Of a DNA stretch of 64,000 nt, positions 1 through 8,420 are shown piece after piece. This DNA is from Nitrospirota bacterium (lineage in GTDB: Bacteria > JACPQY01). How positions within the stretch are numbered: position 1 is the first letter of the stretch; every line of letters starts with the position of its first letter. The notes beneath the pieces were generated by a model. The model was not told where the DNA came from. It did no database searches and saw nothing but the letters and a program-made list of their open reading frames with translations. The stretch covers positions 1 to 64,000 of the forward strand of contig JACPAV010000003.1 of assembly GCA_016180645.1 (NCBI GenBank). Direction: 5' to 3'. The position numbers and the translations under genes are program-made.

Positions 1-2
1 AG

Positions 3-53
3 GGGAGGGTCTTCAGACCCTCCCGACAAGAGGGAGCATCTGAAGATGCTCCC
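3..53. repeat. REPIN-like pair of inverted palindromes
   Basis: Two perfect hairpins, each with 10-bp arms and a 2-nt loop, lie at 3-24 and 32-53. Their loops are TC and GA, so they are copies of one palindrome type in opposite orientation, 7 bases apart. The second is followed by CCTAC. A third palindrome with the same CT-GA-AG centre and a trailing GCTACC lies inside uvrA (4350-4367). Two inverted REP-type hairpins side by side is the arrangement called REPIN. No RAYT transposase gene is in the window. A role as transcription terminator for a gene beyond the left edge is also possible. Confidence 0.6.
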
Positions 54-80
54 CTACGAATCGGCATTCTGTCAGAGGCT

Positions 81-269
81 CTAAGCTCGACTTTTGCCAA
101 TTTCTTGGCGTGTGTGAAGAAATCTTTCCATACGAGGGAGGTTTTGAGGACTCAATTTTGTAACGAGCCCGGAAAACGGCTCCTGTTTCAAAATTCACGG
201 TTGAAAAACGACCTTCCCTCGTGAAGTTATGTTGATACGGCATGGGAAATTGGCAAAAGTCGAGCTTAG
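81..269. repeat. 189-bp element with perfect 24-bp terminal inverted repeats (MITE-like)
   Basis: Bases 81-104 and 246-269 are exact reverse complements over 24 bp. The inside is also largely self-complementary: an AATTTTG/CAAAATT pair and GAGCC/GGCTC arms flank a short loop near 168-180, and a GAGGGA/TCCCTC pair lies further out, so the whole unit can fold into one long hairpin. It has no credible coding capacity. Size and end structure fit a non-autonomous miniature element. I cannot see a clean target-site duplication. The remaining bases up to 426 hold nothing I can support. Confidence 0.55.
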
Positions 270-426
270 GGGCCATTCCGAAGAACGTCAACGCGAACGG
301 CAGTGGCACACTGAGCGTTTGGGTCGGACGAGCGAGGGGAATTCTGGGGAGCGTATGCACAAACATCGCGCTCAGCGCAATCCATGAAACGCAGTACCCT
401 GTCCCCTGCAATGCCGGGCTTCGGGC

Positions 427-1329
427 CTACTGGAACAGCCGGGTGCTGAGGTACTTCTCGCCGCCGTCGGCGAAGAGGGTGACGATGACGCCCTTCTTGA
501 TCTCGTCGGCGAGTTTCACCGCCGCGGCGAGGGCCATTCCGGACGATTGGCCCACGAATAGTCCTTCTTCCCGGACCAGCCTCCGGGACATCGCGTAGGC
601 TTCGTCCGTTCGAATCCGGATCGTCCGATCCGGAACGGTCGGATCGTAAATCCTCGGTACAATTTCCACGGCCTCCAGATTCTTGAGTCCTTCGATCCCA
701 TGCAACTCCTCAAGCGGCTGTGCCGACACCACCTGAATCCTGCGATTGAACTTCTTCATCCTCCGCCCAACGCCCATCAACGTTCCTGTCGTTCCGACCC
801 CGGCCACGAAGTGCGTCACCCGTCCTGCGACTTGGCGCCAGATTTCGGGTGCGGTGGTCTTGAAATGGGCTTTCCAGTTGTTGTCGTTACCGTATTGGTC
901 CGGGTAGTAATACTTCTTTGGATCTTTCGAAACGATTTCGCGCACCTTCAATATCGCTCCATCCGTCCCCCGGAGTGGGTCCGTAAAGACAAGCTCCGCG
1001 CCGTAGGCGCGCAGGATTTGTCTCCGCTCCGTTGACGCATTTTCCGGAAGGCAGACGGTCACACGGTACCCCTTGGCGGCTCCGATCATGGCATAGGCAA
1101 TGGCCGTATTCCCGGACGAGGCATCAATGACCGTTTTGTCCTTCGTGAGGACCCGGCTCTTCTCCGCCTCCACAATCATGTTGAGGGCGGGACGATCCTT
1201 CACCGACCCGCCGGGATTGAACCACTCCGCCTTGGCCCAAATTTCGACGCCGTTCTTCTTGAAAATATGGCGGATAGGCAGCAGCGGGGTCCTGCCGATC
1301 TGGTCCACCACGGTGGGAAGGATTTTCAC
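427..1329 (-). CDS. PLP-dependent cysteine synthase family protein
   Basis: A fold-type II PLP enzyme of 300 residues that would make cysteine from O-acetylserine (or O-phosphoserine) and a sulfur donor in the cytoplasm. Visible motifs: NPGGSVKDR with the Schiff-base lysine at about residue 44, the substrate loop DASSGNTA near 70, and the phosphate-binding glycine loop GVGTTGT near 177. Length fits CysK/CysM. The start ATG overlaps the uvrA stop by 4 bases (ATGA), so it is the last gene of the 5'-nuclease-uvrA operon. The sulfur donor and acceptor cannot be told from sequence, and a cystathionine beta-synthase-like role is an alternative. Confidence 0.88.
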   Translation of the reverse strand: MKILPTVVDQIGRTPLLPIRHIFKKNGVEIWAKAEWFNPGGSVKDRPALNMIVEAEKSRVLTKDKTVIDASSGNTAIAYAMIGAAKGYRVTVCLPENASTERRQILRAYGAELVFTDPLRGTDGAILKVREIVSKDPKKYYYPDQYGNDNNWKAHFKTTAPEIWRQVAGRVTHFVAGVGTTGTLMGVGRRMKKFNRRIQVVSAQPLEELHGIEGLKNLEAVEIVPRIYDPTVPDRTIRIRTDEAYAMSRRLVREEGLFVGQSSGMALAAAVKLADEIKKGVIVTLFADGGEKYLSTRLFQ

Positions 1330-4300
1330 CCCAACTCCTTGGTGCCGATCCCCGGAGTCGGCAAAGATGCCGGCAATCTCCTAGCACCCACCGGCTGCGA
1401 TTCAACAACGGGATAGTTGCTCGCCGTCGGAGATCGACGGCTCGAATCTGCAAGGAGAGCCTGGGAATGTGTAAGCGGACCTTGCCTGCCGATCCGGAGA
1501 ACGTCCACCAGATACTGGCCCGTGTAGGAACCCTTGACCTTCGCGACCGCCTCAGGCGTTCCGAGAGCCACAACTTTTCCTCCCGCATCTCCCCCGTCCG
1601 GCCCGAGATCGATGATGTGGTCCGCCGTCTTGATGACTTCGAAATTGTGCTCGATCACGATGACTGTATTGCCCAGCTCCACCAGTCGATGTAGCACGCG
1701 CAACAAGTTCCGGATGTCGGCGAAGTGCAGGCCTGTCGTCGGCTCATCGAGAATGTAGAGCGTCCGCCCCGTGCTCCTCCGCGACAACTCCTTGGAGAGT
1801 TTCACGCGTTGAGCCTCTCCGCCGGAGAGCGTCGTCGCCGCCTGACCGAGTTTCACGTAGCCCAGCCCCACGTCCACAAGCGTTCTGAGCTTCTCACGGA
1901 TGGCCGGGATATTCTCGAAGAAGACCAACGCCTCGTCCACGGTCATGCTGAGAACTTCCGAGATGTGCCTCCCCTTGTACAGGACCTGAAGAGTTTCCCG
2001 GTTGTATCGGCGGCCTTTGCATTCCTCGCACACGACATACACGTCCGGCAGGAAGTGCATTTCGATCTTGATTACGCCGTCGCCTTCGCAGGTCTCACAA
2101 CGCCCGCCCTTCACGTTGAAGGAAAAGCGGCCGGCCTTGTAGCCGCGGGACCTCGACTCCGGAACCTGCGCGAAGAGTTCCCGGATCGGAGTGAACAGTC
2201 CCGTATAGGTCGCCGGATTGCTTCTCGGGGTCCTGCCGATCGGCGATTGGTCCACATCGATTACCTTATCGACAAAATGGGCTCCGACGAGATCGCGATG
2301 CGGCCCCGCCGCCGCCCGGGACTCGAAAAGTTTCTGGGCCATCGCCCGGTAAAGCGTGTCCAACACCAGTGAGCTCTTGCCGGAGCCGGAGACTCCCGTG
2401 ATGCAGATGAACTCACCGAGCGGAAACGAGACGGTGAGGTTCTTGAGGTTGTTCGCAGAGGCGTCCACCAGGGTGATGGACTTCCCGTTCCCCGCGCGCC
2501 GTTGCGCAGGCACGGGAATGAAATCCTTGCCGCACAGGAAGCGCCCCGTCAGTGAGTCTGGGCATTTCTCCAGCTCTTTCGGGTTCCCGGCAAACACAAC
2601 TTCGCCGCCTCGGACCCCGGCGCCGGGCCCGAGATCCACCACGTAGTCCGCCGTGCGAATCGTTTCCTCATCGTGTTCAACCACCACCACGCTGTTCCCC
2701 AAATCGCGCAGGAGGCAGAGCGTCTGGAGCAATTTCCGGTTGTCTTTCTGGTGAAGGCCGATGCTCGGTTCATCCAGGACGTAGAGCACTCCGACCAGGT
2801 GGGACCCGATCTGAGAGGCCAGCCGGATGCGCTGGCCCTCCCCGCCCGAGAGCGTCGCGGCAGGCCGGTCCAGCGTGAGATAGTCCAAGCCTACATCGAC
2901 GAGGAACCGGAGACGCTCCACAATCTCCTTCAAGACGCGCTTGGCGATCTCCTGCTCCCGGGCACCCAAAGTCAGGTGTCCGAAAAACTCGATCCCATGG
3001 AGGATCGACATCTGGACTACCTCGTGGATGTTCTTTCCACTGACGCGGAATGCCAGGCTCTCCTTCCGGACCCGGGCGCCCTTGCACAGCGGACACGGCT
3101 TCTCACCCATGTAGCGTTCAAGCTCCCACTGGTGCCAGCTCCCTTCGAGCTCCCGGTATCGCTCTTCCAACTGTGGGATGACTCCGGCCCAGGTCCTTTC
3201 CCTGCGATCGCCCAAGCGCGAAGGTAGATCCACCCGCTCGCTGCCGGAGCCGAACAGGACCATTTTCTGGATGCGATCCGAGAGATCTTTGAACGGTGTG
3301 TGGATGCTGAACCCGTAGTGCTTGCCCAAGGCCTGGATCAACGGTTCGAATTCCGACGGCTCCAAATCCTGCCACGGCGCGATGGCTCCCTCGCGCAGGG
3401 AGAGCGACGTGCTGGGCACGACGAGGCGTGGATCAAAAAACAGCTTTGTACCCAGCCCCGTGCATTCCGGGCACGCCCCCTGGGGGCTGTTGAAGGAGAA
3501 CATGCGCGGCGTCATTTCCGGGTAGCTGATCCCGCAGTCCACGCATGCGTACCGCTCGCTGAACAGATGCGTCTCCTTCAGCTTGCCCTGTTCATCGACC
3601 ACCTCCACCCGGACCAGCCCGCCGGACTTCCCCGGAGCCAGGTAGGAGAATTTCAAGGCCGTTTCGAGAGAATCCGTCAGCCTCGGCCCGAGCTCCGGTT
3701 TGACCACGAGGCGATCCACCACCAGTTCGATGTCGTGCTTCTTGTTCTTGTCCAGTTCGATCGGGTCGGCCAGATCCAGGATATGTCCATCCACCTTGAC
3801 CCTCGCGAATCCGCCCTTGCGGAGTTCCTCCAATTCCTTTCGGTACTCGCCTTTCCGCGCCTGAACGATCGGCGCCAGGAGGTTGAACCGTGTTCCCGCC
3901 GCCATCGCGCGGATGCGATCCGCCATCTGTTGAACGGTCTGCGAGTGGATGATCTTCCCGCACTGATAGCAGTGCGGCGTTCCGGCTCGCGCGAAGAGAA
4001 GGCGAAGATAGTCGTAAATCTCGGTCACCGTGGCCACGGTCGAGCGCGGATTCTTCGAAACCGTTTTTTGCTCGATGGAGATGGCCGGCGAGAGGCCCTC
4101 AATGGCCTCCACGTCCGGCTTGTCCATTTGCTCCAGAAACTGCCGCGCGTAGGCCGAGAGCGATTCCACGTAGCGACGCTGACCTTCGGCATAGAGGGTG
4201 TCAAAAGCCAAAGATGATTTACCCGATCCGGAAACCCCCGTGAGGACCACCAATTTGTCGCGTGGAATGGCGAGATCGACGTTCTTGAGATTGTGTTCCC

Positions 4301-4460
4301 GGGCGCCCCGGATAACGATCCGAGGGCCGGTGATCGAGCCGCGTTCGGACGCAGGCTGAAGCCTGCGGCTACCCGGATGCGATCTCTGGGAAGCGCGCTC
4401 CTCACGGGTGCGCTCCTGCCCATTCGAACGGCGCCGGCCGTTCTTACGCGAAGAGGCCAT
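1326..4460 (-). CDS. uvrA: Excinuclease ABC subunit A
   Basis: Damage-recognition ATPase of nucleotide excision repair, about 1044 residues. It has two ABC ATPase halves: Walker [10 protein letters not shown] twice, signatures LSGGEGQR and LSGGEAQR, and Walker [11 protein letters not shown] and [10 protein letters not shown]. Zinc-finger cysteine pairs are present ([20 protein letters not shown] with CEECKG). The ATG at 4460 lies within the end of the 5'-nuclease gene (17-base overlap). The usual UvrA start ([12 protein letters not shown]) comes about 48 residues in. The preceding Arg/Ser-rich extension is unusual and contains a translated REP-like palindrome. The C-terminal tail of about 60 residues is also variable. 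Confidence 0.97.
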   Translation of the reverse strand: MASSRKNGRRRSNGQERTREERASQRSHPGSRRLQPASERGSITGPRIVIRGAREHNLKNVDLAIPRDKLVVLTGVSGSGKSSLAFDTLYAEGQRRYVESLSAYARQFLEQMDKPDVEAIEGLSPAISIEQKTVSKNPRSTVATVTEIYDYLRLLFARAGTPHCYQCGKIIHSQTVQQMADRIRAMAAGTRFNLLAPIVQARKGEYRKELEELRKGGFARVKVDGHILDLADPIELDKNKKHDIELVVDRLVVKPELGPRLTDSLETALKFSYLAPGKSGGLVRVEVVDEQGKLKETHLFSERYACVDCGISYPEMTPRMFSFNSPQGACPECTGLGTKLFFDPRLVVPSTSLSLREGAIAPWQDLEPSEFEPLIQALGKHYGFSIHTPFKDLSDRIQKMVLFGSGSERVDLPSRLGDRRERTWAGVIPQLEERYRELEGSWHQWELERYMGEKPCPLCKGARVRKESLAFRVSGKNIHEVVQMSILHGIEFFGHLTLGAREQEIAKRVLKEIVERLRFLVDVGLDYLTLDRPAATLSGGEGQRIRLASQIGSHLVGVLYVLDEPSIGLHQKDNRKLLQTLCLLRDLGNSVVVVEHDEETIRTADYVVDLGPGAGVRGGEVVFAGNPKELEKCPDSLTGRFLCGKDFIPVPAQRRAGNGKSITLVDASANNLKNLTVSFPLGEFICITGVSGSGKSSLVLDTLYRAMAQKLFESRAAAGPHRDLVGAHFVDKVIDVDQSPIGRTPRSNPATYTGLFTPIRELFAQVPESRSRGYKAGRFSFNVKGGRCETCEGDGVIKIEMHFLPDVYVVCEECKGRRYNRETLQVLYKGRHISEVLSMTVDEALVFFENIPAIREKLRTLVDVGLGYVKLGQAATTLSGGEAQRVKLSKELSRRSTGRTLYILDEPTTGLHFADIRNLLRVLHRLVELGNTVIVIEHNFEVIKTADHIIDLGPDGGDAGGKVVALGTPEAVAKVKGSYTGQYLVDVLRIGRQGPLTHSQALLADSSRRSPTASNYPVVESQPVGARRLPASLPTPGIGTKELG
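4350..4367. repeat. REP-like palindrome inside the uvrA 5' extension
   Basis: A perfect 8-bp-arm palindrome with a GA loop (CGCAGGCT, GA, AGCCTGCG), followed by GCTACC. It shares its centre and trailing CTAC with the hairpins at 3-53. It lies in frame in the non-conserved N-terminal extension of UvrA and is read there as part of [12 protein letters not shown]. Confidence 0.6.
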
Positions 4461-5316
4461 GGGGGGGCGACTCCAGTTCCGCAAGGAACTTCTTGAATCC
4501 AAGATCGAGGAAGAGGCGTCGCAGATCCGCCGTCATCCACGGTTTTCGGGAAAGATCGTTCACGGAAAGCCCGAGGTCCAAATCGGTCCGAATCGTCGCC
4601 AACTCCCGCGATTGGCGGGCCTTCTCCTCGCTTCCGGTCAATTTCACCTTCGCCACTCCATCGGGCATCGAATCCAGGACCTGATAGATCTTCTCGATCG
4701 AGCCGTATTCCGACAATAGTTTCAGGGCGGTCTTCGGCCCAATCCCCGTCACGCCCGGGATATTATCCGATGCGTCCCCGGCCAATCCGAGAAAGTCCGG
4801 CATCTGTTCCGGCGTCACCCCGAACTTCTCGATCACCTGATCGCGGCGGAACAGTTCGTCGGACATCGGGTCGTAGACGGAGATGAATTCGTCCACGAGC
4901 TGCATCATGTCTTTGTCCCTGGAGACGATCAACACCGGGTACCCCGCTTCGGCGGACCGTTTCGCCAACGTCCCAATGACGTCGTCCGCCTCGAAGCCTT
5001 CGCGCTCCAGCACGGGGATCGAGAACCCGCGGACGATATCCTTGATGTACGGGATCTGTGGGACAAGATCGTCCGGCATCGGTTTCCGATTGGCTTTGTA
5101 CTGGTCGTACAGCTTGTCCCGAAACACCTCCCCTTTCACGTCAAAAGCCATCCCGAGGTACTTCGGATTCTTGTCATGGAACAGTTTGAGGAGCATCTGG
5201 GTAAAGCCATAGACCGCGTTCGTCGGGCGGCCGTCACCTGCGGTCAGTCCGCGAATGGCATAAAAGGCGCGGTAGATCTGCGCCGTGCCATCGACCAGGT
5301 AGACAGGATCGTTCAT
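4444..5316 (-). CDS. Stand-alone 5'-3' exonuclease (PolA N-terminal-like flap nuclease)
   Basis: A 290-residue PIN/H3TH 5'-nuclease, equivalent to the N-terminal domain of DNA polymerase I but without polymerase. It starts [15 protein letters not shown], has acidic metal ligands in AFD (near 50) and EADDVIG (near 110), and the helix-hairpin-helix [18 protein letters not shown] (near 190-210). It probably trims flaps or excised strands in repair. Start chosen at [10 protein letters not shown] because homology begins there. An extended -10 (TGGTATAAT, 5327-5335) lies only 10 bases upstream, so ATGs further upstream would precede the transcript. It overlaps uvrA by 17 bases, placing two repair enzymes in one operon. 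Confidence 0.9.
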   Translation of the reverse strand: MNDPVYLVDGTAQIYRAFYAIRGLTAGDGRPTNAVYGFTQMLLKLFHDKNPKYLGMAFDVKGEVFRDKLYDQYKANRKPMPDDLVPQIPYIKDIVRGFSIPVLEREGFEADDVIGTLAKRSAEAGYPVLIVSRDKDMMQLVDEFISVYDPMSDELFRRDQVIEKFGVTPEQMPDFLGLAGDASDNIPGVTGIGPKTALKLLSEYGSIEKIYQVLDSMPDGVAKVKLTGSEEKARQSRELATIRTDLDLGLSVNDLSRKPWMTADLRRLFLDLGFKKFLAELESPPHGLFA

Positions 5317-5326
5317 TGAACGGGGC

Positions 5327-5335
5327 ATTATACCA
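5327..5335 (-). promoter_or_regulatory. Extended -10 promoter for 5'-nuclease-uvrA operon
   Basis: On the minus strand TGGTATAAT is a perfect -10 with the extended TGn motif. No good -35 is seen. The predicted transcription start falls about 4 bases before the ATG at 5316, leaving no room for a Shine-Dalgarno site, so the mRNA would be essentially leaderless. Confidence 0.55.
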
Positions 5336-5388
5336 CGGCTCGCCAGTCGAGGAGCGCCGCGTGGAAACAACCGGGGCGTGCGGATCCG

Positions 5389-6081
5389 CTAGATTTCGCC
5401 GGTTAAGTCGCGGAGGAGGCGACCGGCACCGGAAGGAATCGGATGCCCATGGCCGCAGGCGAGGGTGTCAATGTCCAACTGGGACAGTCGGCGAACGCTC
5501 TCCCACGCTTTTCGCGTATCAGCCGTGAACAGGGCATTGGGACCCGTGAGCTTCCCCATGCGAGTATTCATGGCGTCACCCGTTATGAGCGTCCGGGTTT
5601 TCTCATTGTAGAGCGCGCAGGAACCGGGAGTATGGCCCTCGGCCTTGACGACTTTCCAGGCACCCGCCGAATCGACAGCTTGGTTCTCCTTCATGAGCTG
5701 AACCTTCGCCACCGGCTCGAATCTGAAAAGAATCCGATCGAAAACGAGACTGAGGCCCGTACCCACGACTCCGCGGCCGCGCGGCACCGGCTTCTTTCCC
5801 TGGAGAACTTCCGCATCGTCGGCATGGATCAAGACGTTCTCAATGCCGAACTTCCAATACCCTGCGGCATTCCCCAGATGGTCAGGGTGGTAATGGGTGA
5901 TCACGACCTTGGCGATCTTTTTCGGATCGAAGCCGCCGCTCTCAACCTCCCGAACATATTCGTTGAACTTTCCAGGCGGACCGGCATCTACCACGAACAG
6001 ATCTCCATCCGAATCGACGAGGTAGGAATTCACGAACCCGCCCGATTCGAGGAGCCAAAGTCCGGGAACAATTTTCTTCAG
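5389..6081 (-). CDS. MBL-fold metallohydrolase, probable CTG start
   Basis: Metallo-beta-lactamase fold hydrolase of about 230 residues with the metal motif THYHPDHLGN and later conserved H and D residues (GHTPGSC, TGDAM, GHGHP). The first standard start is GTG at 6033, but reading upstream gives LKKIVPGLWLLESGGFVNSYLV, which looks like a normal MBL N-terminus. The only start-like codon for it is CTG at 6079-6081. That CTG overlaps the TGA stop of the protease gene (CTGA), mimicking a usual ATGA coupling. Substrate unknown; glyoxalase II-like or lactonase-like roles are equally possible. A 5'-truncated gene is the alternative reading. Confidence 0.8.
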   Translation of the reverse strand: MKKIVPGLWLLESGGFVNSYLVDSDGDLFVVDAGPPGKFNEYVREVESGGFDPKKIAKVVITHYHPDHLGNAAGYWKFGIENVLIHADDAEVLQGKKPVPRGRGVVGTGLSLVFDRILFRFEPVAKVQLMKENQAVDSAGAWKVVKAEGHTPGSCALYNEKTRTLITGDAMNTRMGKLTGPNALFTADTRKAWESVRRLSQLDIDTLACGHGHPIPSGAGRLLRDLTGEI

Positions 6082-6455
6082 ATGAGTTTCGCGAGTAGTT
6101 TAGGCTTGGGAATCGTGTAGCTTCCGTTACGTGGAATGGGACGAATGTCATACTGCTCCATATCGAAACAGCCGAGGATCAATTCAGAGGAGCACTCCTC
6201 AAGGAGGTTGGCCGAAACGGGCAGCCAGACACCCTTAAACTCAATCAGGATAGTCACACTGGCACGAACGGGTTTGCCCCTTGATCCATCGGCGAGGACA
6301 ACGGGGATGGGCTTCGGGTTCTTCACTGGAATCCCAACGGCCCTCGCGATGTCGGCCCTGATGAAGGTTGAGGTGGCCCCCGTATCAAATAGCATGCGGA
6401 CCCGTTTTTCGCCGCGATTGCCCCTTACCCGAACTGGAACAATAATTTCTCTCAT
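6078..6455 (-). CDS. Retropepsin-like aspartic protease
   Basis: Single-domain clan AA aspartic peptidase of about 125 residues. The active-site motif LFDTGATSTFI is followed by the hydrophobic flap and the second conserved ELILGCFDME region; such proteins act as dimers. Start taken at MREIIVPV. A longer form starting at 6533 adds 26 residues with no family resemblance. An extended -10 (TGCTATCAT, 6463-6471) sits 7 bases before the chosen ATG, favouring a leaderless transcript from there. It follows herA by about 90 bases. Its target is unknown. Confidence 0.75.
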   Translation of the reverse strand: MREIIVPVRVRGNRGEKRVRMLFDTGATSTFIRADIARAVGIPVKNPKPIPVVLADGSRGKPVRASVTILIEFKGVWLPVSANLLEECSSELILGCFDMEQYDIRPIPRNGSYTIPKPKLLAKLI

Positions 6456-6462
6456 TGGAATG

Positions 6463-6471
6463 ATGATAGCA
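6463..6471 (-). promoter_or_regulatory. Candidate extended -10 for the aspartic protease
   Basis: TGCTATCAT on the minus strand carries the TGn extension and a 5/6 -10 hexamer, 7 bases before ATG 6455. No clear -35. If used, the transcript begins at or next to the start codon. Confidence 0.35.
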
Positions 6472-6548
6472 TCAAACCCAACGTGGGTGAATCGGCTCTT
6501 CAGTTCGTCGGAACGCCAAGTTGACGCCGACATGTAGCAGATTGATCG

Positions 6549-8420
6549 TCACTGCCACAATGCCACTGGGCCGACCGTCTTATTGTTGGGCTCAAAATCC
6601 TCTTCAATCTTGCCGACCTCCACAACCACAGGGACCCTGGCGATGAGCCCGGCGAGGATACAGGTACCGGTGGGTAGGATCGGGAGGGCTTCGAAGGAGA
6701 CTTTGTCGAGGTAGGAGACTGACCTTTCGACGGCCTTGATGTCCTCATTGTTGATGAGCCGGTGAAGAAAGTAGTTGTGAAGCTGGGATATGATCGTGGG
6801 CGATATGTCGTGTGGGCGCTGGCTCGCTATCGTGAGAAAGACCCCGTATTTTCGCCCTTCCTTGATGATCTCCTCAAAGGTCTCCAACCGGTAATCTTTC
6901 CACTGCTCGCTCTCGCGTTCTGACTCCTCCGAGAGGATATTATGCGCCTCATCGACGATCAGATTTAGAGTTCCGGCTTCATCGTCTGCCTCCTTCCTGG
7001 CATCGTACATCTTCTTGCAAAGCATCAAGGGAAGGATCTTCCTCATCCTAATGTTAACTTCGCGCAGGGAGACGATCGTGAAATTCGCATCTTCAGCGTC
7101 GGTCCGCGCTTGCTGAATCGTTATCACTTTCTTCAAGTCATCAACCCGCTTGTCGAGCCGCTTGATCAGGGGTGCAAGATGTTCCCGGTTGGAGAATCCG
7201 CGGATGATGTCCTGGTAGTACTGGATGGTAATACGGAGACGGATCTCGTCGATCGGAGTCATGTTGGCTACCGAGACCTGCAGTGGAGACACCTTCGCTT
7301 CCACAACTTGTGCCTTGAACTCGGGCGCGTTTCCGTATATCCGCGGTCCGCCGCTTTCGTAGTAGTACGTGGCTTGAACATTGTGGAATTGCAAATGGGA
7401 TTCGAAATCGTCTGCCAAGGCCGCAATGTCCCCGTGGCCACCGAGGCATTCATTCAGTTCCCTCAGAAAACTGACCACGATGCCTTTTTCTATCGTCCTG
7501 TCGCCCTTCATGATCGCAGAGAAGATGATTTCCACCATCAACAGCTTCAACCGAACCGCGTCTCGCACCATGTCTGAGAGATAAGGGCTGGACAGCGCGC
7601 GATTCAAGAAAGGGGTCTGCGTTTTTTCAGTTGCCTCCAGGAAAACAACCCAGAAGGCCGGATCGTTGATCATCTCATGCGATATCGGGAAGCGATCACC
7701 GCCTTCTGGCAGCCTGGTCGAAAGCTCGTAGATGTTCTTGTATCGCGGCTCAACTATTACGTTCCTATCGAAACCGACATACTCTCCGTTGAAGTCAATC
7801 AGAAAGAACTTGGCGTGTCGCTGGAAGTTTGGACGATCCTTGTATTTCCTCAAGAGCTCACGATATATCTTGGCCAGCGTGTATGACTTCCCGCTCCCAG
7901 TGTTTCCAAAGATTCCAATATGACTGGCAAGTAGGCTGTTGACCCCAACACGAATGTCCTGCCCTTTCTCCATCGCCAGCGTGCCAATGGTGATCGGATC
8001 GTCTCCCACAGCCAGGAAATCGTGAACCTTCTCAACCTCGTCTCTGTGCAGCAGGAAACATTCGTTATCGATCAGGGGAAGCTCCTTGATCCCACGCTCG
8101 AACCGGTTGCCTTCAAGAAATCCAAGCAGCTTCACGACAAGCGTCCGGCTGACCCTCTGTCTTCCGCTAGCGTAGTCTTTCTCCCTGGTCTGGAGGTCTT
8201 CTCCGATGTACTCACCATCAACCTTGCCGATGATTCTGGCGAACCCCTTGGAAATTTTCACGTAACCGCCTACTGCAATGTTCCGATGCACCCCGCCCTG
8301 GTAGATCAGGTGGGACGAGTTCTTCATCTTGTCGACGGCAACCTTGACAACGCGTCCGTCAACCGATATCACTCGGCCGATCTTGAAGATCGCATCATCC
8401 GCGATCCTCTCGTTATTCAT
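6549..8420 (-). CDS. herA: HerA-family ATPase of a SIR2-HerA defence system
   Basis: A 623-residue HerA/FtsK-superfamily hexameric ATPase/translocase. It has an N-terminal HAS-barrel region (about 10-70), Walker A GNTGSGKS at 172-179, and Walker B LNLIVDEAHN with a following arginine-rich ATPase core. In known SIR2-HerA systems HerA oligomerises with the SIR2 NADase and licenses NAD+ depletion on phage infection. Here its ATG overlaps the SIR2 stop by 8 bases, so the two are coupled. Base composition is visibly less GC-rich than the flanking metabolic genes, which suggests transfer. Confidence 0.9.
   Translation of the reverse strand: MNNERIADDAIFKIGRVISVDGRVVKVAVDKMKNSSHLIYQGGVHRNIAVGGYVKISKGFARIIGKVDGEYIGEDLQTREKDYASGRQRVSRTLVVKLLGFLEGNRFERGIKELPLIDNECFLLHRDEVEKVHDFLAVGDDPITIGTLAMEKGQDIRVGVNSLLASHIGIFGNTGSGKSYTLAKIYRELLRKYKDRPNFQRHAKFFLIDFNGEYVGFDRNVIVEPRYKNIYELSTRLPEGGDRFPISHEMINDPAFWVVFLEATEKTQTPFLNRALSSPYLSDMVRDAVRLKLLMVEIIFSAIMKGDRTIEKGIVVSFLRELNECLGGHGDIAALADDFESHLQFHNVQATYYYESGGPRIYGNAPEFKAQVVEAKVSPLQVSVANMTPIDEIRLRITIQYYQDIIRGFSNREHLAPLIKRLDKRVDDLKKVITIQQARTDAEDANFTIVSLREVNIRMRKILPLMLCKKMYDARKEADDEAGTLNLIVDEAHNILSEESERESEQWKDYRLETFEEIIKEGRKYGVFLTIASQRPHDISPTIISQLHNYFLHRLINNEDIKAVERSVSYLDKVSFEALPILPTGTCILAGLIARVPVVVEVGKIEEDFEPNNKTVGPVALWQ

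Noticed and set aside
81-269. Integron attC site
   Set aside because: No R box/L box core sites and no integrase or cassette array; perfect 24-bp ends fit a MITE-like element better.
13-411. 132-residue minus-strand ORF across the inverted-repeat element
   Set aside because: It reads straight through the hairpin element and both of its ends, has no domain or ribosome site, and is explained by the repeat.
3300-4217. 305-residue plus-strand ORF opposite uvrA
   Set aside because: Complementary to conserved UvrA coding sequence, with no start signals or recognisable domain.
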